A DNA stretch of 64,000 nucleotides from Thermus antranikianii DSM 12462 (GTDB lineage: Bacteria > Deinococcota > Deinococci > Deinococcales > Thermaceae), in the NCBI RefSeq assembly GCF_000423905.1, contig NZ_AUIW01000001.1, forward strand, positions 62,001-126,000. Direction: 5' to 3'. How positions within the stretch are numbered: the stretch's first letter is position 1; every line of letters begins with the position of its first letter. Below the pieces are notes generated by a model. It did no database searches. It was given only the letters and a program-made list of their open reading frames with translations, and was not told the DNA's origin. This document shows positions 49,123 through 59,103 of this stretch, one piece after another. Made by a program: the position numbers and the translations under genes.

Positions 49123-51162
49123 ATGCGTACCACGTGCCCTTACTGCGGTGTGGGTTGCCAGGTGGAGCCCGAGATCCAAGGGGGCCGCATCCTCCGGGTG
49201 CTCGCCCCCGACATCCCCCCTAACCACGGGGCTCTCTGCGTGAAAGGCCGCTTCGGCCTGGACTTTCCCTTCTCGGGAAAGCGCCTCCTCTACCCCATGG
49301 TGCGGGAAGACCGCCGCCAGGCCTTCCGCCGGGTTAGCTGGAACGAGGCCCTGGATTACACAGCAAGCAAGCTTCTCGCCGTGCTGAAAAAGCGAGGCCC
49401 CGAGGCCATCGCCGTCTTCCCCTCCGCCAAGACCACCAACGAGGAGGTCTATCTTACGCAGAAACTGGCTCGCGCTCTCCTCTCCACCAACCACGTGGAC
49501 CACTGCTCCAGGCTTTGCCACTCCTCCTCCACCGTGGCCCTTTCCCGTTCCCTGGGCGGGGCCAGCATGACCAATCCCATAGAGGACATCTGGAAAACCG
49601 ACCTCTTCCTGGTGGTGGGCTCCAACACCACGGAAACCCACCCCGTGATCGGGGCCATGATCAAGAAGAGGGTGCGGCAGGGAGCAGGGCTCATCGTGGT
49701 GGACCCCCGTTACACCGGCATGGCCGAGGCCGCCACCCTGTGGCTACGGATACGCCCGGGTACCGACCTTTTCCTCCTGAACGCCATGGCCCGCTATATC
49801 CTCGAGGAAGGCCTCTGGGACCAAGGGTACGTGGAGGAGCGCACCGAGGGCTTCGCCGAGTGGCAGGCCTCCTTGGAGCCTTATACCTTGGAGGAAGCCG
49901 AGCGCATCACCGGGGTGGAAAAGGAGAAAATCGCCTTAGCCGCCCGGCTTTACGCCACCACAAAGAGGGCGGGGGCTTACTGGGCCATGGGAGTCACCCA
50001 GCACACCAAAGGGACTGCCACCGCCCAAGCCCTGGTAAACCTGGCCCTTCTCACGGGCAAGGTGGGTAAGGAGGGAGCGGGCCTCAACCCCTTGCGAGGC
50101 CAGAACAACGTGCAAGGGGCAGGGGACATGGGAGCGCTGCCCGATGTCCTCCCCGGGTACCTGAAGGTGTCGGACCAAGCAGCAAGGAAACGCTTTGAGG
50201 CCCTCTGGGGGGTGGAGTTGAACCCCAAGCCGGGCCTACGCATGACCGAGGTCTTCGAGAGAATCCCCGAGGTGGAGGCCATCTACCTCATCGGGGAGGA
50301 TCCCGTGACCAGCGAGCCTTACCAGGACCACCTGAAGGCCAAGCTGGAGGCCCTCCCCTTCCTTGTGGTGCAGGACATCCTGGAAAACGAAACCACCTCC
50401 TTTGCCCACGTGGTCCTGCCGGCGGCCAGTTTCCTGGAAAAGGACGGAACCTTCACCAACACCGACCGCAGGGTCCAGAGGATTCGGAAGTTGCTGGACC
50501 CCCCAGGGGAGGCCCGGCCCGATTGGTGGATCGTCCAGGAGCTGGGCAAGCGCCTGGCCCAGGCCTTGGGCCGTCCTTGGGCACTCTACCCCGGCCCCGA
50601 GGCCATCTGGGAGGAGGTCCGCCGGGCCATTCCGGAGATGATGGGCGGGATCACGTACCGCCGCCTGGAAAGCGAGGGCGTCCGCTGGCCTTGCCCCCAC
50701 GAGGACCATCCCGGCGAAGCGGTGCTTTTCCGAGAGCGCTTCAACACCCCCTCGGGGAAGGCCCGTTTCTTCCCCGTGCACTTCACCCCTCCGGCGGAAA
50801 CCCCTTCGGAGGAGTACCCCTTTACCCTCTCCACCGGCCGGGTCCTCTTCCACTGGCACGGGGGCACCCTAAGCCGCAACAGCCAACTCAAGGAAGCCTA
50901 CCCCGAACTCAAGGTGGAGGTGAACCCCAAGGACGCCCAGAAACTGGGTATAGGGGATGGGGAGATCATCCAGGTGGTGAGCCGCCGAGGCCGGATCCGG
51001 GCCCGGGCCTGGGTTACCGACCGCACCCCCGAAGGAGTGGTCTACGCTCCCTTCCACTTTGCCGAAGCCCCCGCCAACCGCCTCACTACGGACGCCCTGG
51101 ATCCCTTCAGCCGCATCCCCGAGTACAAGGTGGCGGCGGTGCGCCTGGAAAAGCTGGATTGA
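49123..51162 (+). CDS. Formate dehydrogenase alpha subunit, molybdopterin type
   Basis: Molybdenum/tungsten bis-MGD oxidoreductase of 679 residues. A [4Fe-4S] cluster is held by C5, C8, C12 and C39 (TCPYCGVGC). DHCSRLCHSSS places C132-H133 at the metal-ligand and active-site His positions of formate dehydrogenases, with Cys instead of selenocysteine. The MGD-binding C-terminal domain contains STGRVLFHWHGGTLSRNS. There is no signal peptide, so the complex is cytosolic and probably NAD-linked. Related molybdopterin enzymes for other substrates cannot be excluded. No fdhD or extra NuoE gene is adjacent. Confidence 0.87.
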   Translation: MRTTCPYCGVGCQVEPEIQGGRILRVLAPDIPPNHGALCVKGRFGLDFPFSGKRLLYPMVREDRRQAFRRVSWNEALDYTASKLLAVLKKRGPEAIAVFPSAKTTNEEVYLTQKLARALLSTNHVDHCSRLCHSSSTVALSRSLGGASMTNPIEDIWKTDLFLVVGSNTTETHPVIGAMIKKRVRQGAGLIVVDPRYTGMAEAATLWLRIRPGTDLFLLNAMARYILEEGLWDQGYVEERTEGFAEWQASLEPYTLEEAERITGVEKEKIALAARLYATTKRAGAYWAMGVTQHTKGTATAQALVNLALLTGKVGKEGAGLNPLRGQNNVQGAGDMGALPDVLPGYLKVSDQAARKRFEALWGVELNPKPGLRMTEVFERIPEVEAIYLIGEDPVTSEPYQDHLKAKLEALPFLVVQDILENETTSFAHVVLPAASFLEKDGTFTNTDRRVQRIRKLLDPPGEARPDWWIVQELGKRLAQALGRPWALYPGPEAIWEEVRRAIPEMMGGITYRRLESEGVRWPCPHEDHPGEAVLFRERFNTPSGKARFFPVHFTPPAETPSEEYPFTLSTGRVLFHWHGGTLSRNSQLKEAYPELKVEVNPKDAQKLGIGDGEIIQVVSRRGRIRARAWVTDRTPEGVVYAPFHFAEAPANRLTTDALDPFSRIPEYKVAAVRLEKLD

Positions 51163-51168
51163 GAACCC

Positions 51169-51195
51169 TCCCCACGTTTCCTCAAACGGTGGGGA
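51169..51195. terminator. Possible hairpin between the convergent FDH and TRAP-binding-protein genes
   Basis: TCCCCACGTTT at 51169-51179 can pair with AAACGGTGGGGA at 51184-51195 around a four-base loop, with one bulged base. It overlaps the last codons of the leftward gene and has no T-run. Weak. Confidence 0.3.
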
Positions 51196-52258
51196 AGGCG
51201 AAGCTCTCATAGCCCAGCTCGGCCACGGAGAACCAGCGGTACTGTTCGTTGCGGAAGGCCCAGTAAGCGGAATACACCTTGCGGTAGGTGGCGTCCTTGG
51301 CCGCCTGTTCCTCGTACAAGGCCCGGGCTTCCTCGAGGGCCTTCTTCATGATCTCCCCCGGCCAGCGGCGCAGGCGCACCCCTGCCTTGAGAAGGCGGTT
51401 CAGGGCTGGAGGGTTCTGGGCATCGTACTTGGCCATCATGGTGAGGTTGACCTCCGCCGCTGCCACCTGGAAAGCCTCCTGGAACTCCTTGGGAAGCCTC
51501 TGCCACTCCCTTTGGGAAACCAGGAAGGAAAGCTGGGCGCTGGGTTCCCAGAAGGAGGGGTAGTAGTAGTAGCGGGCCACCTTGTAAAAGCCCAGCTTCT
51601 CGTCGTCGTAGGGGCCTGAGAACTCGGTGGCGTCGATGGTGCCCCGCTCCAGGGCCGGGTAGATATCCCCGGCGGCCAGGGTCTGGGGCACCACCCCAAG
51701 CCGCCCCATCACCAGCCCTCCAAGGCCAGGAATGCGCATCCTTAGGCCCTTAAGGTCCGCCAGGGTCTTGATCTCCTTGCGGAACCATCCTCCCATCTGG
51801 GCCCCGGTGTTTCCTCCAGGGAACTGGATCACCCCGAAATCGGCATAGACCGCGCGCAGGAGCTCCAAACCGCCACCATACCGCATCCAGGCGTTGTGCT
51901 GCCGGTAGGTCATGCCAAAGGGCACGCCCCCGTCAAAGGCCAGGGTGGGGTTCTTTCCCACATAGAAAGGGCCATAGGTGTGGCCCGCCTCCACCGTGCC
52001 CTGCTGGACTGCATCCAGCACCTGGCCCCCGGGCACAATCTCCCCCGCCTGGTAAACCCGGATCTGGAAACGGTCGCCGGTGAGTTCTGCCACCCGCTTG
52101 GCCAAATCCTCGGCACCGCCATAGAGGGTATCCAGGCTCCTGGGGTAGCTGGAAACAAGCCGCCAGCGCACCTGCGGGGTGGCTTGGGCAAAAGCCGAGT
52201 AGAAAAAGCTTGCCGCCAAACCCACCCCCACTCCTTTGAGAAACCGCCTCCGCCTCAT
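51182..52258 (-). CDS. TRAP transporter solute-binding protein, DctP family
   Basis: Extracytoplasmic receptor of 358 residues beginning MRRRRFLKGVGVGLAASFF, a twin-arginine-like signal, with cleavage near FAQA. Segments GGNTGAQMGGWF and YPALERGTIDATEFSGPYDD match the subgroup that binds 2-oxo or 2-hydroxy acids such as lactate or pyruvate. No TRAP membrane subunits are adjacent, so it must use a permease encoded elsewhere. The two-component genes upstream on the same strand may sense the same ligand. Confidence 0.85.
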   Translation of the reverse strand: MRRRRFLKGVGVGLAASFFYSAFAQATPQVRWRLVSSYPRSLDTLYGGAEDLAKRVAELTGDRFQIRVYQAGEIVPGGQVLDAVQQGTVEAGHTYGPFYVGKNPTLAFDGGVPFGMTYRQHNAWMRYGGGLELLRAVYADFGVIQFPGGNTGAQMGGWFRKEIKTLADLKGLRMRIPGLGGLVMGRLGVVPQTLAAGDIYPALERGTIDATEFSGPYDDEKLGFYKVARYYYYPSFWEPSAQLSFLVSQREWQRLPKEFQEAFQVAAAEVNLTMMAKYDAQNPPALNRLLKAGVRLRRWPGEIMKKALEEARALYEEQAAKDATYRKVYSAYWAFRNEQYRWFSVAELGYESFAFPTV

Positions 52259-52275
52259 ACCTTCCCCCTTTTCGC

Positions 52276-52287
52276 GTATAAGTATAC
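52276..52287 (-). promoter_or_regulatory. -10 box and inverted repeat before the TRAP-binding-protein gene
   Basis: GTATAAGTATAC (52276-52287) is a perfect inverted repeat of five bases with a two-base centre. It contains TATACT (52281-52286) on the minus strand, about 22 bases before ATG 52258. No good -35 box is seen. Confidence 0.45.
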
Positions 52288-52327
52288 ACCAGCCCGCCCC
52301 AGGCTATTCAGGCCGTCCGAAGAGCCG

Positions 52328-52693
52328 TTACCCTTCTTCCCGGGCCAACAGCCGGTCCACCTGAGCCAACAGGGTCTGGGTTTCAAAGGGCTTGCCCAGG
52401 AAGGCTTGCGCCCCCGCCTCGAGGGCCTCCCGCCGGCTTTTCTCGGAAACGCTGGCGGAAAGGGCCAGAATGGGCGTGGAAAGACCCAAGGCCCGCATCC
52501 TCTGGATCACCTCGAGGCCCGATACCCCGGGCATCACCAGATCGCACACCACGAGATCGTAGGGTTCGGAAAGCTTCTCCAAGGCCGCCTGGCCGGAAGA
52601 GGCCCAGTCCACCTGGTGCCCAGCCCGCTCCAGAATGCGGCGCACCATATGGGCCACCAAGGGTTCGTCCTCAACCAGAAGGATGCGGGCCAT
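52328..52693 (-). CDS. Single-domain response regulator
   Basis: A 121-residue receiver (CheY-like) domain with no output domain. It has the acidic pair in LLVEDEP, the phosphorylatable Asp in VCDLVMPG, and the conserved Lys in LGKPFET. Start ATG 52693 lies 23 bases inside the kinase gene; the longer frame to 52798 is contained in the kinase. Encoded directly after the histidine kinase, it should be its phosphoacceptor and must act through protein contacts. Confidence 0.88.
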   Translation of the reverse strand: MARILLVEDEPLVAHMVRRILERAGHQVDWASSGQAALEKLSEPYDLVVCDLVMPGVSGLEVIQRMRALGLSTPILALSASVSEKSRREALEAGAQAFLGKPFETQTLLAQVDRLLAREEG

Positions 52694-55577
52694 ATAGGGG
52701 TAGGATAACCCTAAAGAGGCTTCCTTTTCCCTCCTCGCTTTCCACCTCAATCCGGCCCCCATGGGCCTCCACGATGTGCTTGGAAATGAAAAGGCCAAGC
52801 CCCGTGCCCGAAACCCCCCGGGTCTGGGCGTTCTTGGCCCGGGCGTAGCGCTGGAAGAGCTTGGAAAGCTCCTCCTCGGGAATGCCGGGGCCCGTGTCCT
52901 CCACTTCCAGGACCACCTTGTCCCCTTCCTGCCGGGCCCGAAGGTAGACCCGCCCGCCCGGCGGGGTGAACTTGAAGGCGTTGGAAAGGAGGTTTCCCAC
53001 CACCTGAACCACCCGGTCGGGGTCCGCCTCCAAAAGGGGAAGCTCCTCCAAAGCCACCTGGAACTCCACCCCGGAAAGCCGGGCCACGCCCTGGAAGCTC
53101 CTGGCTAAGTCCTGAAGAAGGGGCCTCAGGTTCACGGGTCTTCGGCTCACCTCAAAGCGGCCGGCCTCGAGGCGGCTCGTATCCAGAAGGTTATCCACCA
53201 TGGTCTTGAGCCGGAAGGCGCTTTCCAGGATGAGGTCCGCTGATTCCTGGGCTGAGGGGGAAAGCCCCTCCTCCCGAAGAAGCTCGGCTAGGCCCATGAT
53301 CACCGCCAAAGGGGTGCGGAGCTCGTGGCTTACGGCGGCGATGAACTCCCCCTTAAGCCGCTCGGCCTCCAGCCTGGGGCGCAGGTCGTGCAGGTCCACC
53401 ACCACCCCCTGCACCCGGGGGTCAGCCAGAAGGTTCCGCCCCCAGGCCTCCACGGGAATCGGGGTGCCGTCCGCGTGAAGGACCCGGAACTCCCCGGTGC
53501 GCACCTCCCCTGGGTGGCGCAAAAGCTCGCGGAATAGGGCCTCCGCTATCCCCCGGTCCTCGGGGTGGACGAAGTCCAAGGCCCTCAAGGGAGCCTTCTT
53601 GTACCCCTCGGGGTCATAGCCCAGCACCGGGCGCACGCTGGCGCTCACATAACGGATAAGCCCTTCCCCATCCAGCACGTAAACCACGTCCTGGGAGTGC
53701 TCCAAAAGAGCCTTAAGGCGCTCCTCCTCGGCCTCCACCAGTTCCAAAAAGCGGGCCTTTTCCAACACCAAAGCCAGCAGGGTCCCCACTTGAACCAGGC
53801 GGGAGAGAAGTCTATCAGGAAAGCGCCTCTCCTGCCGAAAGCCCAGCAGAAGCCCACCCCGGAATCCTCCCGCCCGGAAGGGAACCACCAAGGCGCTCTT
53901 AAGGCCCAGCATCTGCGCCACCCCGCAATCCTGGGCCTCCAGGACCTCCGCCCCCAGCGGCTCTCCCTCCATCAGGGCTTTCTCCAGAAGGTTGGGCCGG
54001 GGAAGGGGTCCGGGAAGGGTGCAAGTGCTGTAAAGCACCCTTTGGCTACCCCCCTCCTCCGCCAAGAGCAACCCCTCATCCGCGCTGAAGAGGACTTGCA
54101 GGCGCTTGACGATGGCCTCGGTCAAGGGAGCAAGCCCCGGCTGGCGCAAGGCTTCCTTGGCCAGGTCCACCAAGGTCTGGGTGAAGGCCACCTGCTCCCT
54201 CAGGGCCCGCTCCATGCGGGTGCGCTCGGTGATGTCGTGGAGAACCAAGACCCGCATCTCCCCCACCTGCTTTCCGCGGACGCTATACGCGGCCCCTCCC
54301 AGACTGAACTCCAGCCTCCCTCCTTCCAAGGCGGGCTCCAGGGCCGCGGGAAGGTCCTCGAGGGACACCGTGGACCCCACGGAAAGCGCCTGGCGGGCCT
54401 TCCCGTTGGCAAAACCCTCGGAACCGAAAAGCACCACCACCCCGTCGGGAAGCTCCTCCAGCACCTGGAAAAGCCGCCCCCGCTCCGCAGCTAAGGCCAG
54501 GGAAAGCTCCTTCTTTTCCCGGTAAAGCTGGGCATTCCTGAGGGCTACCCCCGCCACGCCCGTGAGGAGCTCCACGTAGCGCACCTCCGCCTCACCCACC
54601 CCTGGCCCCCCAGGCCCGTGGTCCACGGCCACTGCCCCCAAGGCCTCTTCCTCAGCCAGAATAGGAACAAAGGCGACACTTGGACCCATCTCCTGGGCCA
54701 CGTGCGGGGGCAGGCTTTCCCTTCCCAGAACCAGGGTCCTCCGTTCCCGCACCACCTTGGCCAGGGGATCTGGGGAAGAAGCCAAAGGCAGGCGGATGCG
54801 GCTGATGCCCTCCGTCCAGTAAAGGTCTTTTCCCCGCACGGTGAGGTAGCCCTCCAGGTAATCCTTGCCCTCCTCCCCCTTCACCAGGGCCACGGTCACC
54901 CGGAAGAAGCCGAAGCGCTCCGAAAGGGCCTGGGCCAGGGTTTCCAGCACGGCAGCGGGTTCCAGGGCCTTGACCACCTCCCGGGCCAAGGCGCTCACGT
55001 GGGAAAGGGCCTCCGCGTGGCGGGAAAGCCCGGCCAAAGCCCGGTTTCGCTCCGACAGGAGTTCGCCGTTTTTCAAAGCCAGGGCCGTGAGCTGGGCGAG
55101 AAGGGGCAGAAGAGGCCTCAGGGCCTGGGGAACTCCCTCCAGGCTCAACACCCCCTTGGGCGAAAAGTAAGCGCAGCTAGGACAGACCAGGAAGCGGGTC
55201 TCCCGGGTGGCCCGGGGGCGGACCGTGCAGCGGGCCTCGGGATCGGCCCAGCAGTACGAGGCCTCCTCCCCCACCACCGGCAAAAGCCATTCCTCTCCCC
55301 GCTGCACGGGACCTTCGGCGAAAAAGGCCTCCTGCACATGCCCTTTTGCATATAGGGGAAGGGCGATGGCGGAAACCGTGTAGTGGCGGCCCCGGCCCGA
55401 GGCTACCTCCCCCACCAGCTCCCGGGTTTCCCGGTGGTAGAGGAAGAGGGCTGCCCGCTCCACTCCCTCCTCCGTGGCCACCTCGAGGAGGTTCCGGAGT
55501 ATTTGCACAGGCTCTAGATCTCTTAATAAAGCCCGCTGGAATCGCCCAAGGATCTCCAATTGGCCCGAGGTTCTCAT
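52671..55577 (-). CDS. Multidomain GAF/PAS sensor histidine kinase
   Basis: A 968-residue kinase with no membrane helix or signal, so cytosolic. By my reading it has a GAF domain at about 15-170, a second GAF at 205-350, a PAS-like region at 365-450, a third GAF at 465-610, a PAS at 620-735, a HisKA domain with H751 (AVSHELRTPL), and an ATPase domain with NLLSNAFKFTPPGG, DTGPGIPEEE and GTGLGLFISK. The first GAF contains four cysteines (C109, C117, C132, C135) that could bind metal or an Fe-S cluster or act as redox thiols. It overlaps its receiver gene. Confidence 0.87.
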   Translation of the reverse strand: MRTSGQLEILGRFQRALLRDLEPVQILRNLLEVATEEGVERAALFLYHRETRELVGEVASGRGRHYTVSAIALPLYAKGHVQEAFFAEGPVQRGEEWLLPVVGEEASYCWADPEARCTVRPRATRETRFLVCPSCAYFSPKGVLSLEGVPQALRPLLPLLAQLTALALKNGELLSERNRALAGLSRHAEALSHVSALAREVVKALEPAAVLETLAQALSERFGFFRVTVALVKGEEGKDYLEGYLTVRGKDLYWTEGISRIRLPLASSPDPLAKVVRERRTLVLGRESLPPHVAQEMGPSVAFVPILAEEEALGAVAVDHGPGGPGVGEAEVRYVELLTGVAGVALRNAQLYREKKELSLALAAERGRLFQVLEELPDGVVVLFGSEGFANGKARQALSVGSTVSLEDLPAALEPALEGGRLEFSLGGAAYSVRGKQVGEMRVLVLHDITERTRMERALREQVAFTQTLVDLAKEALRQPGLAPLTEAIVKRLQVLFSADEGLLLAEEGGSQRVLYSTCTLPGPLPRPNLLEKALMEGEPLGAEVLEAQDCGVAQMLGLKSALVVPFRAGGFRGGLLLGFRQERRFPDRLLSRLVQVGTLLALVLEKARFLELVEAEEERLKALLEHSQDVVYVLDGEGLIRYVSASVRPVLGYDPEGYKKAPLRALDFVHPEDRGIAEALFRELLRHPGEVRTGEFRVLHADGTPIPVEAWGRNLLADPRVQGVVVDLHDLRPRLEAERLKGEFIAAVSHELRTPLAVIMGLAELLREEGLSPSAQESADLILESAFRLKTMVDNLLDTSRLEAGRFEVSRRPVNLRPLLQDLARSFQGVARLSGVEFQVALEELPLLEADPDRVVQVVGNLLSNAFKFTPPGGRVYLRARQEGDKVVLEVEDTGPGIPEEELSKLFQRYARAKNAQTRGVSGTGLGLFISKHIVEAHGGRIEVESEEGKGSLFRVILPLYGPHPSG

Positions 55578-55606
55578 CTGCCTCCAATGGTAGCATGGGG
55601 GCGGGG

Positions 55607-55635
55607 TTGCAAGGGGGTGGGCACAATCTTAGACT
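55607..55635 (+). promoter_or_regulatory. Promoter of the acyl-CoA dehydrogenase-ETF operon
   Basis: TTGCAA (55607-55612) and TAGACT (55630-55635) are 17 bases apart. TTGCAA is its own reverse complement and lies 14 bases from TACCAT (minus strand, 55587-55592) upstream of the kinase gene, so the two divergent promoters may compete for this element. Confidence 0.5.
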
Positions 55636-55690
55636 GGGTCAAAGAGCGGGCCCTCGGCCCCACCCCTGGCAGGCCGCCAAGGAGGAGGTT

Positions 55691-56836
<1,146 letters not shown>

Positions 56837-56846
56837 GAGGTAAGGG

Positions 56847-57590
56847 ATGAAGTTCGTGGCGGTCATCAGGCAGGTACCGGACGGGGAAAGCAGGCTGAGG
56901 ATCCAGGGGGATCGGGTGGATCTTTCCGGGGCCACCCTGATCCTGGACCAGATGGACGAGTACGGGGTGGAGGAAGCCCTTCGCCTAAAGGAGAAGCACG
57001 GGGGCGAGGCCATCGTGGTGGGCTTCGGCCCCGAGCGCACGGAGGAGGCCATCCGCACCGCCTTGGCCATGGGGATGGACCGGGGTATCCACGTGGTTTA
57101 CGAGGGCTATGCCGATCCCGTGACCGTGGCCGAGGCCCTGGCCCCCATCCTGAAGGAGGAATCCCCTACCCTCATCCTCACGGGCGGGCAACAGGCGGAC
57201 TGGGATAGCCAGGCCCTGGGCGGGGCTCTGGCGGAAGCCCTGGGCGTGCCGGTGGTGGCCTGGACCACGGCCCTCGAGCTGGAAGGGGAAACCGCCAGGG
57301 CCAAGCACGACCTGGACGAGGGAGCGGAGTGGGTACGGGTACGGCTTCCTGCGGTCTTCACCACGCAACAAGGCCTGAACGAACCCCGCTACCCCACCCT
57401 GCCCGGCATCATGAAGGCCAAGAAGAAGGAGATCAAAAAGGTGGCCTTTCAGGGCGCAAGCCGGGTGGAAATCCTCCAGGAGAGCATCCAGGAGAAGACC
57501 CGGCTTCAGAAGATCCTGGACGGCAAGGATCCTGTGGCGGCAGCCGAGGAGCTGGTGCGGCTTCTGCACGAGGAAGCCAAGGTGATCTGA
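56847..57590 (+). CDS. etfB: Electron transfer flavoprotein beta subunit
   Basis: Beta subunit (247 residues) of the ETF heterodimer that collects electrons from acyl-CoA dehydrogenases. It starts MKFVAVIRQVPDGESRLR and contains the family adenosine/AMP-binding segment GGQQADWDSQALGGALAEALG. Its C-terminal part (RYPTLPGIMKAKKKEI) is typical. It sits between the dehydrogenase and etfA. Confidence 0.94.
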   Translation: MKFVAVIRQVPDGESRLRIQGDRVDLSGATLILDQMDEYGVEEALRLKEKHGGEAIVVGFGPERTEEAIRTALAMGMDRGIHVVYEGYADPVTVAEALAPILKEESPTLILTGGQQADWDSQALGGALAEALGVPVVAWTTALELEGETARAKHDLDEGAEWVRVRLPAVFTTQQGLNEPRYPTLPGIMKAKKKEIKKVAFQGASRVEILQESIQEKTRLQKILDGKDPVAAAEELVRLLHEEAKVI

Positions 57591-57600
57591 GGAGGCATCC

Positions 57601-58545
57601 ATGATCCTGGTGGTTCTGGACCACGATGGAAACAAGCTGAGGAAGGCAAGCCTCGAGGCCCTGACCCGGGCCCGGAAGCTCTCTGAGGCCTTAGGGGAAG
57701 GGGTGGCCGGGGTGCTCTTGGCGGAGGGCCAAGCCCCTGTGGAAGAAGCCCGAGGTTACGTGGAAACCCTTTATGTGGCGGAGCTCGGTCCCTACACCGC
57801 CGAGAAGTGGGCGGCGGGGATCTTGGAAGCTGCCAAGAAGGCCGGGGTAAAGGCCATCGTTGCCCCTTCCTCCCGGCAAAGCCGCACCTACATGGGCCGG
57901 GTGGCCTATGCCCTAAGGGCTGGGCTCCTGGAGGACACCCTGGAGTCGTGGGTGGAGGGAGGCGAGGTCTACGCCACCCGTTACGCCTACCTGAACCGGG
58001 TGACCCAGAAGGTGAAAACCGCTCCCCCAGTGGTCCTCACGGTGAAGCCCAACACCACTCCCCTCGCAGAACCCCTGGGCCAGGCGGGCCAGGTGGTGGC
58101 GCTTCCCATCCCCCCAGTCCCCACCGTGGAGGTGCTGGAGAGGGTGCAGGAGGAGAAAAAAGGCGTCTCCCTCACCGAAGCGGATGTGGTGGTCACGGGA
58201 GGCCGGGGCATGGGTGGCCCCGAGGCCTTCAAGCAAGTGGAGGAGCTTGCCGCCCTCCTGGGCGGGGCTGTGGGAGCCACCCGGGCGGTGGTGGATGCCG
58301 GCTGGCGTCCCTATAGCGAACAGGTGGGCCAGACGGGGAAGACCGTGCAACCCTCCCTGTACATTGCCCTGGGAGTTTCCGGGGCGGTCCAGCATCTGGC
58401 GGGGATGAACAAGAGCAAGTACATCGTGGCGGTGAACAAGGACCCCGAGGCCCCCATCTTCAAGCACGCCGACTACGGGATCGTGGGGGATGTGCACCAG
58501 GTGCTTCCCGCCTTGATCGAGGCGGTAAAGAAACTTAAGGACTAG
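57601..58545 (+). CDS. etfA: Electron transfer flavoprotein alpha subunit
   Basis: FAD-binding alpha subunit (314 residues). The C-terminal FAD domain shows [54 protein letters not shown] and the end motif [21 protein letters not shown]. Start ATG 57601 follows GAGGAGGC. The operon ends here and a strong palindrome follows 16 bases later. Electrons would pass to ETF:quinone oxidoreductase, which is not in the window. Confidence 0.95.
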   Translation: MILVVLDHDGNKLRKASLEALTRARKLSEALGEGVAGVLLAEGQAPVEEARGYVETLYVAELGPYTAEKWAAGILEAAKKAGVKAIVAPSSRQSRTYMGRVAYALRAGLLEDTLESWVEGGEVYATRYAYLNRVTQKVKTAPPVVLTVKPNTTPLAEPLGQAGQVVALPIPPVPTVEVLERVQEEKKGVSLTEADVVVTGGRGMGGPEAFKQVEELAALLGGAVGATRAVVDAGWRPYSEQVGQTGKTVQPSLYIALGVSGAVQHLAGMNKSKYIVAVNKDPEAPIFKHADYGIVGDVHQVLPALIEAVKKLKD

Positions 58546-58561
58546 CTACGGCCAGTGGCAA

Positions 58562-58591
58562 CGGACAGGCAGGGATATCCCTGCCTGTCCG
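58562..58591. terminator. 30-base perfect palindrome between convergent genes, probable bidirectional terminator
   Basis: Bases 58562-58591 read the same on both strands, with GGACAGGCAGGG arms meeting at a central ATAT. As RNA it folds into a long hairpin with a minimal loop. No T-run follows on either side, so it may terminate or protect 3' ends without the classical U-tract. Confidence 0.65.
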
Positions 58592-58607
58592 GAACTTTAG
58601 CCCATCC

Positions 58608-59030
58608 CTACCCCTTCCTGGGAGGAGCCCCCTCGTTCTCCATACGCGAGGCCTCGTGGTTCTCTTGGCCAAGGGATCCCTGCTCCTCGCTCCCTTCCTT
58701 TCCTCGGTTACCGCGAAGAAGCTGCAACAGGAAGAAAAGAAGCACCGCCACCACCACCACGCCCACCGCATAGGGCCAGGCGGGGGCGCTTGGGGCTTTT
58801 GGCACCTCAGGGAGGGAAAGAGGTGGGGACGGAGCCTTGAAGACCTCCTGTTCCAGCTTGGCCACCCGATCGCCCAAGGCCTTCAGGGCTTGCTCCTGGG
58901 CCTGCACCCGATCTTCCAAGGCGGCCACCTGGCCCTCGAGGGCCCGGAGGCGGGCATAGCCCTGGTAGCCAGCCCAGACCAGAAGAAGTGCCACCGCCAG
59001 CAATAGGACCAGGCTTAACCAGCGCTTCAT
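58608..59030 (-). CDS. Small bitopic or two-pass membrane protein with coiled coil, unknown function
   Basis: A 140-residue protein I do not recognise. It has an N-terminal hydrophobic helix (residues 2-24, MKRWLSLVLLLAVALLLVWA), a predicted coiled coil with heptad-like repeats (about 29-65), a Pro/Ser-rich linker, a second membrane helix (about 86-105) and a polar C-terminus. Start ATG 59030 has AGGAGG eight bases upstream; GTG 59039 is too close to that site. It is divergent from the carboxylase gene and convergent with etfA. The topology suggests a membrane spacer or tether. Confidence 0.65.
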   Translation of the reverse strand: MKRWLSLVLLLAVALLLVWAGYQGYARLRALEGQVAALEDRVQAQEQALKALGDRVAKLEQEVFKAPSPPLSLPEVPKAPSAPAWPYAVGVVVVAVLLFFLLQLLRGNRGKEGSEEQGSLGQENHEASRMENEGAPPRKG

Positions 59031-59103
59031 TCCACTCACCTCCTCTGCCGGGCCCCCTTACCGTGGAAGCAAACCCGGCTTCTTAGTATATCATGCGGCC
59101 AGT

